DNA of 64,000 bases from Nonomuraea muscovyensis (GCF_014207745.1 NZ_JACHJB010000005.1:62001-126000), one strand, 5' to 3'; shown: positions 1 to 10,725, counted from the stretch's first letter. Program-made: numbers and translations. Notes: generated by a model from the sequence alone, not told the origin.

Positions 1-174
1 CGGCCAGGCGGCGCGCAGCTTGACCAGCGCCTCCTGGACGAGGTCGGCGGCGTCGTGCGGGTTCCCGGCGAGCACGTATCCGTAGCGCAGCAGCGCGTCG
101 CCGCGGTCGGCGACGAACTCCGCGAAACGGGAGTCTGGTTCCACGTGCTTTTCGCCCTTCGTCGTTTCCGTCAC
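1..174 (-). CDS. ECF sigma factor, N-terminal part (SigE-like), cut by window edge
   Basis: Only the first ~58 codons are present; the gene runs off the left end. The visible protein has the sigma-70 region 2 pattern of small ECF factors of the actinobacterial SigE type: a start such as FAEFVADRGDALLRYGYVL followed by AGNPHDAADLVQEALVKL. The DLVQEA helix is the core-polymerase contact. GTG at 174 sits directly on a GGGAGG, too close for a ribosome site, so the in-frame GTG at 144 (E-P-D-S-R-F) is an equally likely start. The gene points away from aceA, from which it is separated by a hairpin. No anti-sigma partner is visible, and the family assignment rests on this fragment alone. Confidence 0.72.
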   Translation of the reverse strand, partial: MTETTKGEKHVEPDSRFAEFVADRGDALLRYGYVLAGNPHDAADLVQEALVKLRAAWP

Positions 175-226
175 CTCCCAGAGGGACCTGGCCGGGAAAC
201 TGTTGCACGGGCGCGCGCATGGGAAA

Positions 227-264
227 GGGCCGCGCCAGGCCGGGGGGAGTGGCTGGCGCGGCCC
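227..264 (-). terminator. Hairpin downstream of aceA
   Basis: A perfect 12-bp inverted repeat, GGGCCGCGCCAG at 227-238 and its complement at 253-264, encloses a 14-nt loop. It lies 65 bases beyond the aceA stop, before the leftward sigma factor gene. A run of T is not obvious, as is common in high-GC actinomycetes. Confidence 0.6.
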
Positions 265-328
265 TGGTCGCCGGGGAACCGTCCCATGCCCTGGAGGTGG
301 CCGGCGAGTCGAGGGGTTGTCCGGTGGG

Positions 329-1609
<1,281 letters not shown>

Positions 1610-1701
1610 GATTTCACTCCTTTGTCGTCCCCTGGGGCCCGTCTCGAGTGTGTGCCCGTACGGCGCATGATCAGTAGCATCTGTGGCGAGAAGAAGTGTG
1701 A

Positions 1702-1831
1702 AAATTCTGCAGAGGTGAATACCTGCGGGTATTAGATGGAGAAGAAATCGCGAGTTTTCCTGTTGGACTAGACCAATCCGATCGAGAGCATGGCGTGGCT
1801 GCGCCGACGCTCTAGAAGATGGGCAGAATTT
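1702..1831. promoter_or_regulatory. aceA/ramB divergent control region with paired inverted sites
   Basis: The 239-bp gap between the two divergent genes carries the 9-mer AAATTCTGC at 1702-1710 and its exact inverse GCAGAATTT at 1823-1831, one copy near each gene. TAAGAT at 1837-1842 is 6 bases from the regulator ATG, with no ribosome site between them, which suggests a leaderless regulator transcript. The pair could be RamB binding sites for activation/repression of aceA and autoregulation; that is inference, since the copies do not closely match the published TTTGCAAA-type core. Confidence 0.4.
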
Positions 1832-1848
1832 CTGTCTAAGATTGCGGC

Positions 1849-3321
1849 ATGGCGTCCTTGTTGGGTGAAGAACCGCTGTCTTTGACGCAGGAGCTCGACC
1901 TCATCGCGTTCGGACAGCGCCTGCGCCACCTGCGCAAACAGCGCGGCCTGACCCTCTCCGACCTGGGCGCCCGCGTCGACCGGGCCCCCAGCCAGCTCTC
2001 CCTGCTGGAGAACGGCAAGCGCGAGCCCAAGCTGTCGCTGCTCAAGTCGCTCGCCACCGCCCTCGGCGTGCCCGTCGAGGAGCTGCTGCGCCGCCAGCCG
2101 CCCAACCGGCGCGCCCAGCTCGAGATCGCCCTCGAGGAGGCCCAGCGCGACCCTCTCTACGCCTCGCTCGGCCTGCCCCGACTCAAGGTCTCCGCGCGCG
2201 TGCCCAACGACGTGCTCGAACACATCCTCGGCCTGTACGGCGAGCTGCGCGCCCGCCAGGCCCGGGGCACCGCGACCCCGGAGGAGGCCAGGGCCGCCAA
2301 CGCCGAGCTGCGCCGCCGGCAGCGCGAGCTGGGCAACTACTTCCCCGACATCGAGAAGGCCGCCGCCGAGTCACTGGCCGCCGTCGGCTACCGCACCGGG
2401 GCCCTGTCGCAGAGCACGGTCCAGGCGCTCGTCACCCACTTCGGCTACACGGTGCACACCGCCCAGGACCTGCCCCGCTCGGTGCGTTCCATCACCGACC
2501 TGCGCAACCGCCGCATCTACGTCAAGCACGAACAGCTCGGCATGCACACCCCGCGCACGATCCTCCTGCAGACCCTCGGCCACCTCGCGCTCGGCCACGG
2601 CAAGCCGCGCGACTTCGCCGACTTCCTGCGTCAGCGCACCGAGGCCAACTACTTCGCCGCCGCCGTCCTCGTTCCGGAGCGGGCCGCCGCCCTCTTCCTG
2701 AAGGAGGCCAAGGCCGATCGCGCGCTGTCGGTGGAGGACCTGCGCGACGTGTTCGCCGTCTCCTACGAGATGGCCGCCCACCGCTTCACCAACCTCGCCA
2801 CCCACCATCTCGGCCTGGTCTGCCACTTCGTCCGCAACGACGCCGGCGGCACCATCTACAAGGCGTACGAGAACGACGGCATCGTCTTCCCCGCCGACGA
2901 GCAGGGCGCCATCGAGGGGCAGCGGATGTGCCTGCAGTGGTCGGGACGGCAGGTGTTCCTCTCGCCCGACCGGTTCTCCGTCTTCTACCAGTACTCCGAC
3001 TCGCCCACCGGCACCTACTTCTGCGTCGCCCACGTCGACCCGTCACGCGAGCGCGACTTCGCCATCACGCTCGGCGTGCCGTACAGGGAGTCGCGCTGGT
3101 TCCGGGGCCGCGAGACGACCAACCGCACCAAGTCCCACTGCCCCACCGGCGACTGCTGCCGCCGCCCGCCCACCGAGCTGGCCGAACGCTGGGAGGGCTA
3201 CGCCTGGCCGTCGGCCCGCGCCAACTCCCACGTCCTGGCCGCGCTGCCGCCCGGCTCGTTCCCCGGCGTGGACGAGGCCGACGTCTACACCTTCCTCGAA
3301 CGGCACGCGGCCCGAAGCTGA
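1849..3321 (+). CDS. ramB: RamB-like XRE regulator of acetate/propionate metabolism
   Basis: A 490-aa cytoplasmic regulator. Residues ~22-85 form an XRE helix-turn-helix (RLRHLRKQRGLTLSDLGARV then SLLENGKREPKLSLLKSLA). The middle holds an IrrE/ImmA-like peptidase fold (LLQTLGHLALGHGK) whose HExxH-type site lacks the glutamate, so proteolysis is doubtful. The C-terminal third is the Cys-containing DUF2083 domain of the short-chain-fatty-acyl-CoA regulator family (CPTGDCCRRPP). Length and order match RamB/PrpR-type regulators of Corynebacterium and Mycobacterium. It is divergent from aceA, its classic target. The ATG at 1849 has no ribosome site and probably starts a leaderless mRNA. Confidence 0.88.
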   Translation: MASLLGEEPLSLTQELDLIAFGQRLRHLRKQRGLTLSDLGARVDRAPSQLSLLENGKREPKLSLLKSLATALGVPVEELLRRQPPNRRAQLEIALEEAQRDPLYASLGLPRLKVSARVPNDVLEHILGLYGELRARQARGTATPEEARAANAELRRRQRELGNYFPDIEKAAAESLAAVGYRTGALSQSTVQALVTHFGYTVHTAQDLPRSVRSITDLRNRRIYVKHEQLGMHTPRTILLQTLGHLALGHGKPRDFADFLRQRTEANYFAAAVLVPERAAALFLKEAKADRALSVEDLRDVFAVSYEMAAHRFTNLATHHLGLVCHFVRNDAGGTIYKAYENDGIVFPADEQGAIEGQRMCLQWSGRQVFLSPDRFSVFYQYSDSPTGTYFCVAHVDPSRERDFAITLGVPYRESRWFRGRETTNRTKSHCPTGDCCRRPPTELAERWEGYAWPSARANSHVLAALPPGSFPGVDEADVYTFLERHAARS

Positions 3322-3388
3322 CCTTGGCCCCGTACCTACTGATGGGTAGGGTTTGTCTCGCCCGGAGGCACGGTGAGGGGAGTGGCGC

Positions 3389-4600
3389 ATGAGCGGCGGT
3401 TTCGGTCTGGAGCCCAGCGACGATGTGGCCGAGGTGCGCGACTGGGTGCACACCTTCGCCCGTGACGTGATCCGCCCCGCGGGGGCCGAGTGGGACGAGC
3501 GCGAGGCGACCCCCTGGCCCGTCATCCAGGAAGCCGCAAGGATCGGGCTGTACTCGCTCGACTTCTTCGCCACCCAGTGGTTCGAGGAGAGCGGGCTGGC
3601 GCTGCCCGTGGCGTTCGAGGAGATCTTCTGGGGCGACGCCGGCATCGGCCTGTCCATCGTCGGCACCGGCCTGGCCGCCGCCGCGGTGTCGGCAGGCGGC
3701 ACGCCCGAGCAGGTGGGGGAGTGGCTGCCCCAGATGTTCGGCACCGCCGCCGACGTCAAGCTCGGCGCGTTCTGCGTCTCCGAACCCGACGCCGGCTCCG
3801 ACGTCGGCTCCATCCGCACCCGAGCCGTCCCCGACGGCGGCGACTGGGTGCTCAACGGCGTCAAGACCTGGGCCACCAACGGCGGCATCGCCAACGTCCA
3901 CGTGGTCGTCGCCTCCGTCGACCCCGACCTCGGCACCCGCGGCCAGGCGACGTTCGTCATCCCGCCCGGCACACCGGGCCTGTCCATGGGGCAGAAGTTC
4001 AGGAAGCACGGCATCCGCGCCTCCCACACGGCCGAGGTCGTCCTCGACGACGTCCGCGTCCCCGGCTCCTGCCTGCTGGGCGGCAAGGAGAAACTGGAGG
4101 CCCGCCTCGCCCGCGTCCGCAAGGGCGAGCGCGCCGGCGAGCAGGCCGCCCTGCGCACCTTCGAGACCACCCGCCCCGCCGTCGCCGCCATGGCCGTCGG
4201 CATCGCCCGCGCCGCCTTCGAGTACGCCCGCGACTACGCCCGCGAACGCGAGCAGTTCGGCCGCAAGATCGGTGAGAACCAGGCGATCGCGTTCCTGCTG
4301 GCCGAGATGGCCACCAGGGTCGACATGGCCCGCCTGCTCACCTGGCGCGCCGCCTGGATGGCCCGCACCGGCAAGCGCTTCGAACAGGCGGAGGGCTCGA
4401 TGTCGAAGCTGGTGGCGGGCGAGACGGCGGTCTGGGTGACGGAGCAGGCGATCCAGATCCTGGGCGGGGCGGGGTACACGCGCGAGCACCCGGTCGAACG
4501 CTTCCACCGCGACGCCAAGATCTACACCATCTTCGAGGGCACCTCGGAGATCCAGCGGCTGATCATCGGGCGCGCAGTGACCGGTCTGCCTGTGCGGTGA
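3389..4600 (+). CDS. Acyl-CoA dehydrogenase
   Basis: FAD-dependent cytoplasmic dehydrogenase of 403 aa with the three family domains: N-terminal helical domain (to ~residue 120), middle beta domain (CVSEPDAGSDVGSIRTRA, then LNGVKTWATNG) and C-terminal helical domain. The glutamate of YTIFEGTSEIQ is the expected catalytic base, and QILGGAGYTREHPVER is the family signature near the C-terminus. It introduces an alpha,beta double bond into an acyl-CoA; substrate chain length cannot be read from sequence. ATG at 3389 follows GAGGGGAG. It begins 67 bp after ramB, so co-transcription and a role in fatty-acid supply to the glyoxylate shunt are plausible. Confidence 0.93.
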   Translation: MSGGFGLEPSDDVAEVRDWVHTFARDVIRPAGAEWDEREATPWPVIQEAARIGLYSLDFFATQWFEESGLALPVAFEEIFWGDAGIGLSIVGTGLAAAAVSAGGTPEQVGEWLPQMFGTAADVKLGAFCVSEPDAGSDVGSIRTRAVPDGGDWVLNGVKTWATNGGIANVHVVVASVDPDLGTRGQATFVIPPGTPGLSMGQKFRKHGIRASHTAEVVLDDVRVPGSCLLGGKEKLEARLARVRKGERAGEQAALRTFETTRPAVAAMAVGIARAAFEYARDYAREREQFGRKIGENQAIAFLLAEMATRVDMARLLTWRAAWMARTGKRFEQAEGSMSKLVAGETAVWVTEQAIQILGGAGYTREHPVERFHRDAKIYTIFEGTSEIQRLIIGRAVTGLPVR

Positions 4601-4660
4601 CATTTCCGCAGGTCACAGGAAGTTTCGCGAGTGATCGTTCCAGGGTCGTAACCGGCGCCG

Positions 4661-4692
4661 CAGGGGGCGGGCACGAGTGTGCCCGCCCCCTG
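4661..4692. terminator. Bidirectional perfect hairpin
   Basis: A 14-bp perfect stem (CAGGGGGCGGGCAC at 4661-4674, complement at 4679-4692) with a GAGT loop sits between the converging acyl-CoA dehydrogenase and DUF4132 genes. It can serve both strands. Confidence 0.8.
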
Positions 4693-4699
4693 GCGTCGA

Positions 4700-6757
4700 T
4701 CAGGCCTGGAGTTGGCGGGTGATGGACGGGTCGGTGATGGTGGTGTCGTTGGCCAGCAGGAAGGCCTTGGACAAGATGAGCGCCAACCGGCCGTCCTCCT
4801 CGAAGGGCAGGAACAGCCCGGCCCGGGGGTCGCGACCGGCGACGATGCACAGGTAGGCGTCGTTGGGCTCCATCAGGATGTTCGCCGACCCCAGGTGGAT
4901 CTTGTAGGTGCGCAGATCGCCGCGGACCACCAGGAAGCGGTCGGTCAACGTGCAACGGTCGGAGATGGCCAGGCGCGGCAGCAACCGGGACAACACGTCC
5001 CGGCGTACCTCGGCGGACGGCGCAAGCGCAGCGAACGAGCCGGTCCGCCAGTAGGTCTGCAGCGCGTCCGGCCCGCTTGCGGCCCACTGCGGATCGGTCG
5101 TGATCGAACAGACTCCCACGAACAGGTCCACATCCCGCATCGCCTCGCTGAACACCAGCGTGGGGACCTCGGCCAGCGGCGCCAGGTGCCACCTGCCCCC
5201 GACCAGCCGGTGGAAGAGGACCTGCTCGGTGAGCGCGTAGCCCTCGTCGTAGAGGCCGTGTTCCAGCGTCGCCCGCCACTGCCCGCCGGCCAGCAGCCGC
5301 CGCGCGTCGCCGTTGTCGAAGCCGCCGTCCCACGGCCCGAGGTAGTTCGATTTCCAGCCCCGTGCCTTGAACAGCGCGCGGAGCCTGCGGTAGTCCACCA
5401 CATGACCGGCGAACCGCCGCGAATGGTCGCCTGTCTCCTCCTCGGCGGGCGTGAGCAGGTAGACCTCGCGGAAAGCCTGCTTGTACGGCTGGCGCAGCTC
5501 CTTGTCCTGCACGACCTCGCGCCAGGCCCGAACCTCCTCCACCGACGCGCGGGCCGGATGCCACGGCCGCACCGGCACGTCCGGCACGTTCAGCCCCAGC
5601 TCGCTGCGCCACACGCCGGGGGAGACCTCGAACTCCCAGATCAGCCGCTCGGTGATCGGGTGACCCTCCAACTGCCGGTACGGCGGCGCCTTCTCCGCGG
5701 TGTAGCCCGCCTCCAGAGCCCTGGCCAGGGTCACCTGCTGCTGCTGGACCAGCTTGACCTGCTCGCGCAGCCGCTTCACCTCGTCGGGATGCTCCCGCCT
5801 GACGGCCGCCGGGACGGATGTGAGCTTCTTGTCGCCGTGCCACCACGACAGCTCGCCCCCACCCTCGATCGAGATCACAGCCGTGTGCTCACCGAACGCC
5901 TGCCGTACCCGTCCATCCGGCAGGCGGAACGCGACCTCCAGCCGCTCGGCCAGCGCGGGCTCGATGCGCTTGAACATCCGGTCGAGCTGCTTGGGCACCC
6001 CGGCGTGCCGGGTGACCTGGCGGGCGGCGCGCAGCGAGGAGATCGCCTCGGGAGTCGGATGGTCCTCCACCGCGCGGGCGATCTCGAACAGCAGGGCCTG
6101 GGAGGGCAGGGTCTTGGCCTGGGTGGGCGCGACCGCGACGCCGCGCAGCAGCCGGTCCAGCAAGGCGGGCAGCCAGGGCTCGTCACGGTGGAGCGCGAGC
6201 CGCACGGCACGCCCGAGAGTTCGCGTCTCCCAGGAGTCGAACGCCTTGTCCGCCTGGTAAGGGATCTCGCCCGCCTGGATCGCCGCGACGCGGGCCTCGG
6301 CCTGCTCCAGGACGGCGCGGGCGAAGGCGGGGTAGCCGGGCCGGCCGTCGAGCCATTCGGCCAAGCCGGTCGACCGCGGTTGGTCGAGGGCCGGTTCCCG
6401 GGCCGCCTCGGTGAACAGGGCACGCAACTCCACGTCCCAGCCGAGCATCAGGTCCACCTCCGCGATCGCGATGGGACCGAGCGCTTCGGCGAACCGCGGT
6501 CTCACCTCGGCATCCATGCCCGCCAGCCCTGCGGCCACCAGCGCGGCGAAGGACAGGCGGTTGTCACGCAGCAGGTAGTCGGCGAGCTCGCGCGCTGGGG
6601 CGACCAGATTCCGCCAGGTCTGGTCGACGACCGCGCTGTCACCGGGCCTGCCGCCCATCGCGGTGGTCAGCTGGGAGGTGATCGGCCAGTAGGTGGCGTC
6701 GGGCGCGGAACCGTTGAGCAGTTTGAGCAGGCGCTCCGCGAGGGGGGAGAGGTTCAC
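4700..6757 (-). CDS. DUF4132 domain protein (MolR-like)
   Basis: A 685-aa cytoplasmic protein of unknown function. The segment VRPWHPARASVEEVRAWREV followed by QPYKQAFREVYLLTPAE and a WKSNYLGPWDGGFD stretch is typical of DUF4132, a family that includes E. coli MolR. The last ~100 residues (LVVRGDLRTYKIHLGSANIL, ITDPSI) match the DUF7737-type C-terminal domain often attached to it. The N-terminal half is helical and repetitive. The start is GTG at 6757, with GGAGG inside the end of the upstream gene, only one base separating the two genes, so translation is coupled. No catalytic motif can be assigned. Confidence 0.75.
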   Translation of the reverse strand: MNLSPLAERLLKLLNGSAPDATYWPITSQLTTAMGGRPGDSAVVDQTWRNLVAPARELADYLLRDNRLSFAALVAAGLAGMDAEVRPRFAEALGPIAIAEVDLMLGWDVELRALFTEAAREPALDQPRSTGLAEWLDGRPGYPAFARAVLEQAEARVAAIQAGEIPYQADKAFDSWETRTLGRAVRLALHRDEPWLPALLDRLLRGVAVAPTQAKTLPSQALLFEIARAVEDHPTPEAISSLRAARQVTRHAGVPKQLDRMFKRIEPALAERLEVAFRLPDGRVRQAFGEHTAVISIEGGGELSWWHGDKKLTSVPAAVRREHPDEVKRLREQVKLVQQQQVTLARALEAGYTAEKAPPYRQLEGHPITERLIWEFEVSPGVWRSELGLNVPDVPVRPWHPARASVEEVRAWREVVQDKELRQPYKQAFREVYLLTPAEEETGDHSRRFAGHVVDYRRLRALFKARGWKSNYLGPWDGGFDNGDARRLLAGGQWRATLEHGLYDEGYALTEQVLFHRLVGGRWHLAPLAEVPTLVFSEAMRDVDLFVGVCSITTDPQWAASGPDALQTYWRTGSFAALAPSAEVRRDVLSRLLPRLAISDRCTLTDRFLVVRGDLRTYKIHLGSANILMEPNDAYLCIVAGRDPRAGLFLPFEEDGRLALILSKAFLLANDTTITDPSITRQLQA

Positions 6758-6758
6758 G

Positions 6759-7151
6759 TCAGCCTCCGACCAGGGGAACGAGCTTGACGAACGACACCAC
6801 CGGGTCGGTGGTCAGGTCGATCTCGGTGCCCAGGTCCTCGATCTGGCGGTCGCCGACCAGCAACAGGAACCCGTTGCGGGCGAACGCGGCCTCGGCGGCG
6901 TCGGCCTGCCGCTCCCAGTCGAGCGTGCGGGCGGTGCGCATCCGGTAGCCGTTCAGCTCGACCTCGGCGTCCGTCGGTTTGACCAGGCCGCGGAAATGAT
7001 GGGAGGGAGCCGCGTTGTAGCGGGCCACCTCCTCGCGCACGCGCAGCCGTACCAGCTCCCGGGCCGAGATCCGCTCGGGCAGGCCGGGCAGGGAGAACTC
7101 CTCCAACGCCCGGCCCGTCGCCGTCTCATCGCGAAACACTACCGATGCCAT
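6759..7151 (-). CDS. Unknown small protein paired with DUF4132 gene
   Basis: About 130 aa, starting MASVVFRDETATGRALEEF, soluble, with no signal peptide or membrane segment and no motif I recognise. Its stop lies one base before the downstream DUF4132 start and its end carries that gene's GGAGG, so the two form an operon and may work together. An in-frame TTG at 7172 would lengthen it by seven residues. The ATG at 7151 has only a weak GGG-type ribosome site. Function unknown. Confidence 0.6.
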   Translation of the reverse strand: MASVVFRDETATGRALEEFSLPGLPERISARELVRLRVREEVARYNAAPSHHFRGLVKPTDAEVELNGYRMRTARTLDWERQADAAEAAFARNGFLLLVGDRQIEDLGTEIDLTTDPVVSFVKLVPLVGG

Positions 7152-7570
7152 CGAACGCCCTGTCTCTGTCAAATGTCAGATGATGGCGTCATCTATAGCA
7201 GCGCCCGGCGACAGAACACCGGTGACTGCGGGCATACTGCCGCACGCCGCAGTCGCTCGGCGGCGGCATCCCGGGCGCGCTGAGTCCGCTGCGACGGGAT
7301 GTTCACCTTCAGTACAGTGCGCAACGCGATGACTACGCTTCCGCCCGTGAGGCGCTGCGGGACATGCTCACCGACCGGACGAAGGGCAGCCTCCACGGCG
7401 TGCGGCCTCGGCCGCCGGTCACGAGAGTCGGCGCGAGACCTCGTACGGCGGATGACGCACCTGACCCGGTAGAGGGTCCCCTGCCGCGCGCCGAAGACCT
7501 CGGGAGTCGCCGCCGGGCCCGAGGAAAAAGCGGATGCTGATGGTTGAGAGGTCCTGTTACCGTCAGGGTC
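7152..7570. other. Intergenic region without a convincing gene
   Basis: It holds the promoter side of the leftward DUF4132 pair and of the rightward CGNR gene. Short open frames on both strands show no family resemblance and no ribosome sites that I would trust. I see no RNA gene here. Confidence 0.4.
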
Positions 7571-8155
7571 ATGGCAGCTACGGCGTTTCCGATCCTCGGC
7601 ACCGAGCCGCCGGTGGTGGAGTTCGCCAACACGCTCTACGGCGACGGCGACCGGCGGATCGACTTCCTCGACACGGCCGCCCGGATCGAGGAGTGGTTCG
7701 CGCTGGTGCCCCTCGACGGCGGCGTCACGGCGCCCGCGGGCGTCATGGGGCGGCACGGCGAGCGGGTGCGGGCGGCGCGTGACTGCGTGCGGGCGCTGCT
7801 GTGCGCCGCGGCCGACGGGCGGGGGCCGGGCCGGGCGGCGGTCGAGCGGCTCAACGACCTGGCCGCGGCGGCGCCGACGTACCCGCGGCTGGAGTGGACA
7901 CCCGGCGCCGCGCCGGCCGTGCGGCGTCTCGACACCGTCGCCGGCGCCCCCGCGCTGCTCGGCCGCCTCGCGAGCGGGTGCGCCGAGTTGCTGGCGGGGC
8001 CTGAGCCGGTGGCGGTCCGGCGCTGCCCGGGGCCGGGCTGTTCGATGCTCTTCGTCCGCGGCCATCCGCGGCGGCGCTGGTGTCACCCCTCGTGCGGCCA
8101 CCGCGACCGGCAGGCCCGCTTCTACCGCAGACACCTCGCCCGGAGGCCGACATGA
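7571..8155 (+). CDS. ABATE / CGNR zinc-finger regulator
   Basis: A 194-aa protein with an N-terminal ABATE-type domain (PVVEFANTLYGDGDRRIDFLDT) and a C-terminal CGNR zinc-finger region of ~45 residues: RRCPGPGCSMLFV then RRRWCHPSCGHRDRQARFYRR. The usual CGNR tetrapeptide is CGHR here. Three cysteines and a Cys-Pro-Ser-Cys-type spacing can still build the zinc knuckle. Such proteins are putative stress-related transcription regulators. The start ATG at 7571 gives the normal N-terminus; a longer frame from 7544 lacks support. It overlaps the next gene by ATGA, indicating translational coupling. Confidence 0.82.
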   Translation: MAATAFPILGTEPPVVEFANTLYGDGDRRIDFLDTAARIEEWFALVPLDGGVTAPAGVMGRHGERVRAARDCVRALLCAAADGRGPGRAAVERLNDLAAAAPTYPRLEWTPGAAPAVRRLDTVAGAPALLGRLASGCAELLAGPEPVAVRRCPGPGCSMLFVRGHPRRRWCHPSCGHRDRQARFYRRHLARRPT

Positions 8156-8691
8156 CGATCACCTGGCGCCGGCTCGGCGCGTCCGACTTCCCGCTGCTGC
8201 GGCGGTGGCTGGAGCAGCCCCACGTGGCCCGGTGGTGGAACCATGAGACCTCGGCCGAGGCGGTGGCGCGCGACTTCGGCGCCGCCGCCCGGGGCGAGGA
8301 GCCGTCCGAGGACCTGCTGGTGCACCTCGACGGCCGCCCGCTCGGCCTGGTGCAGCGATGCCGTCTGGCCGACTACCCCGGCTACCGCGACGAGCTGGCC
8401 GCCGTCACCGCCGTGCCCGAGGGGGCGGTGACCATCGACTACCTCATCGGCGATCCGGGACAGACGGGCCGCGGCCTCGGACCGGCGGTGATCCGCGCGG
8501 TGGTCGAGCGGACGTGGGAGGAACTGCCGGACGCCACCTGCGTGCTGGTCCCGGTGCCGGTCGCGAACCGCGCCTCGTGGCGGGCGCTGGAGAAGGCCGG
8601 GCTGTGCCGGGTCGCCGAGGGCGAGCTGGAGCCCGACAACCCCGTCGACGGCCCCGCCCACTACGTGTACCGGACGGACCGGCCTGCGTAG
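8152..8691 (+). CDS. GNAT acetyltransferase, AAC(6')-like
   Basis: A 179-aa GNAT enzyme that should transfer acetyl from acetyl-CoA to an amine. TITWRRLGASDFPLLRRWLEQPHVARWW at the N-terminus and the acetyl-CoA loop IGDPGQTGRGLGPAVIRAVV (residues ~100-120) match the aminoglycoside 6'-N-acetyltransferase/siderophore acyltransferase-like subgroup, and the HVARWW pattern is typical. The substrate is unknown: true resistance activity cannot be inferred from sequence, and most chromosomal actinomycete members are uncharacterised. It is coupled to the CGNR gene by ATGA overlap. Confidence 0.85.
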   Translation: MTITWRRLGASDFPLLRRWLEQPHVARWWNHETSAEAVARDFGAAARGEEPSEDLLVHLDGRPLGLVQRCRLADYPGYRDELAAVTAVPEGAVTIDYLIGDPGQTGRGLGPAVIRAVVERTWEELPDATCVLVPVPVANRASWRALEKAGLCRVAEGELEPDNPVDGPAHYVYRTDRPA

Positions 8692-8960
8692 CGGCGAACC
8701 TGTCGTACCCGGCCGGCTGGATCCACCCGAGTGGCTCCACCTGGGACGTCCGGATCTCAGCCGGAGGCGATGCCGGGCTCCGGCGCCAGGCCGTGGGTGT
8801 GCGGTGGCCGACGGCGGCGTCAGATGCGGGAATGCCCGTGGACGACCCGTGCCCAGATGAGGCATCCGAACGAGCCGGCGGCAGCGAGGGCCCGGACGAT
8901 GTTCGGCTGCCAGGTCGGCGATCTTCGCCGGGTCGCCGGCCTGGGCCAGCCGGTCGTTCA

Positions 8961-9128
8961 ATCCGCGACAGGGTCCTGGCCGAGCTGCGCGCGGGCGTCC
9001 GCCACCGGTCGATCGTGCACCGCAGCACGCTGGACGACCCGGAGGTGGCCGCCTACTTCCACGAGATCCACCGAGCCGGTGACCGGCACCGGGTGATCGA
9101 CGAGCCGATCCAACTGCTGCTCATCCTC
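8961..9128 (+). pseudogene. Remnant of a TrmB/LuxR-type regulator (central domain)
   Basis: A ~56-codon stretch reads IRDRVLAELRAGVRHRSIV, then a segment ending EIHRAGDRHRVIDEP and IQLLLIL. This resembles the substrate-sensing middle of actinomycete TrmB-like LuxR regulators. Neither the N-terminal winged helix nor the C-terminal LuxR domain is found in any frame nearby. No start with a ribosome site precedes it, so it looks like a decayed fragment. The rest of the 8692-9214 gap shows no convincing gene. Recognition is from memory of the family pattern and is uncertain. Confidence 0.35.
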
Positions 9129-9214
9129 ATTCCGGTTGCCGAATTCTCGGAGCCGGCCGGCAGTGACTGCCGGCCGGACAGCGATCAGCGAACGGGTGAA
9201 CAGCAGCTCCCTCG

Positions 9215-9895
9215 TCACCCGGGCCCCCGGAGGATCCTCTCCAGGCCGTCGAGGATCAGGCCGAGCCCGAACTCGAACTCCTCCGCGTAGGCGTACCCCG
9301 GTTGCAGGGCGTGGTCCGTCATCATCTCGGCGAGGTGCGGATACATCCCGGCGGGCATGCTCCGGCCGATCGTCTCGGCCACGTCCTCGAGCTCATCCGG
9401 GGTGCTGAACGGCAGGCTCGACTCCTGCAGGACGAACCCGTAGACGTAGCTGTCGAGGGCGGAGAACGCGTGAGCGGCCATCCCGATCGAGAACCCCGCG
9501 GCCCGCAGGCTCCCGATCACGGCGTCGTGGTGGCGCAACGTCGCGGGGCCGGGGTTCCGCCGGGACTCCATCAGCCCGAGCGCCCAGGTGTGGCGCGACA
9601 GGACCCGGCGGGCCGAGGCCGCGCGCCGAAACATGGCCGTCTTCCAGTCCGCCTCGCCCGGGGGCAGTTCGATCTCGTCGAAGACGAGGTCCACGATCCC
9701 GTCCAGGATCTCGTCCTTGCCGGCCACGTGGTAGTAGAGCGACATCGCCTCGACCCCGAGATGCTCGGCCACCTTGCGCATGGTGACCGAGGCGACGCCC
9801 CGCTCGTCGGCGACCTGCGCGGCGGCTCGCAGGACGCGCTCCCTGCTCAGCGCGGTGCGGGGCGTGCGTGGCCGGTCGGGGCGCGATGGCGGCAT
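9215..9895 (-). CDS. TetR/AcrR family repressor with TetR_C domain
   Basis: A 226-aa DNA-binding repressor. Residues ~15-65 are the helix-turn-helix (SRERVLRAAAQVADERGVAS, then AEHLGVEAMSLYYHVAGKDE). The ligand domain, about residues 75-220, resembles the TetR_C type used by tetracycline-repressor-like proteins. It is divergent from an NAD(P)-binding oxidoreductase gene, and the 128-bp gap holds two matching palindromes, so it probably represses itself and the oxidoreductase. The ligand is unknown. ATG at 9895 is the natural start. Confidence 0.92.
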   Translation of the reverse strand: MPPSRPDRPRTPRTALSRERVLRAAAQVADERGVASVTMRKVAEHLGVEAMSLYYHVAGKDEILDGIVDLVFDEIELPPGEADWKTAMFRRAASARRVLSRHTWALGLMESRRNPGPATLRHHDAVIGSLRAAGFSIGMAAHAFSALDSYVYGFVLQESSLPFSTPDELEDVAETIGRSMPAGMYPHLAEMMTDHALQPGYAYAEEFEFGLGLILDGLERILRGPG

Positions 9896-9942
9896 GTGCG
9901 GTCTCCTGATGCTCCCCGACGTCGGCTCCGACGGTCCGGGGC

Positions 9943-9972
9943 TTGACTGCCTTACGGGCGTAAGGATAGCGT
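9943..9972 (+). promoter_or_regulatory. Candidate promoter of the oxidoreductase gene
   Basis: TTGACT at 9943-9948 and TAGCGT at 9967-9972 are 18 bp apart. Operator 1 (9951-9964) lies exactly between them, where bound repressor would block RNA polymerase. Confidence 0.45.
9951..9964. promoter_or_regulatory. TetR operator 1
   Basis: The palindrome CTTACGGGCGTAAG has 6-bp perfect arms and fits the pattern CTTAC-N4-GTAAG shared with operator 2. Confidence 0.7.
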
Positions 9973-9983
9973 CCGAGCTATAC

Positions 9984-9997
9984 CTTACGCCTGTAAG
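9984..9997. promoter_or_regulatory. TetR operator 2
   Basis: CTTACGCCTGTAAG has the same CTTAC-N4-GTAAG pattern, its centre 33 bp (three helical turns) from operator 1, just before the oxidoreductase ribosome site GGAAGGAG. Confidence 0.7.
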
Positions 9998-10023
9998 AAC
10001 GCAGGCGGCGGGAAGGAGACGAC

Positions 10024-10725
<702 letters not shown>

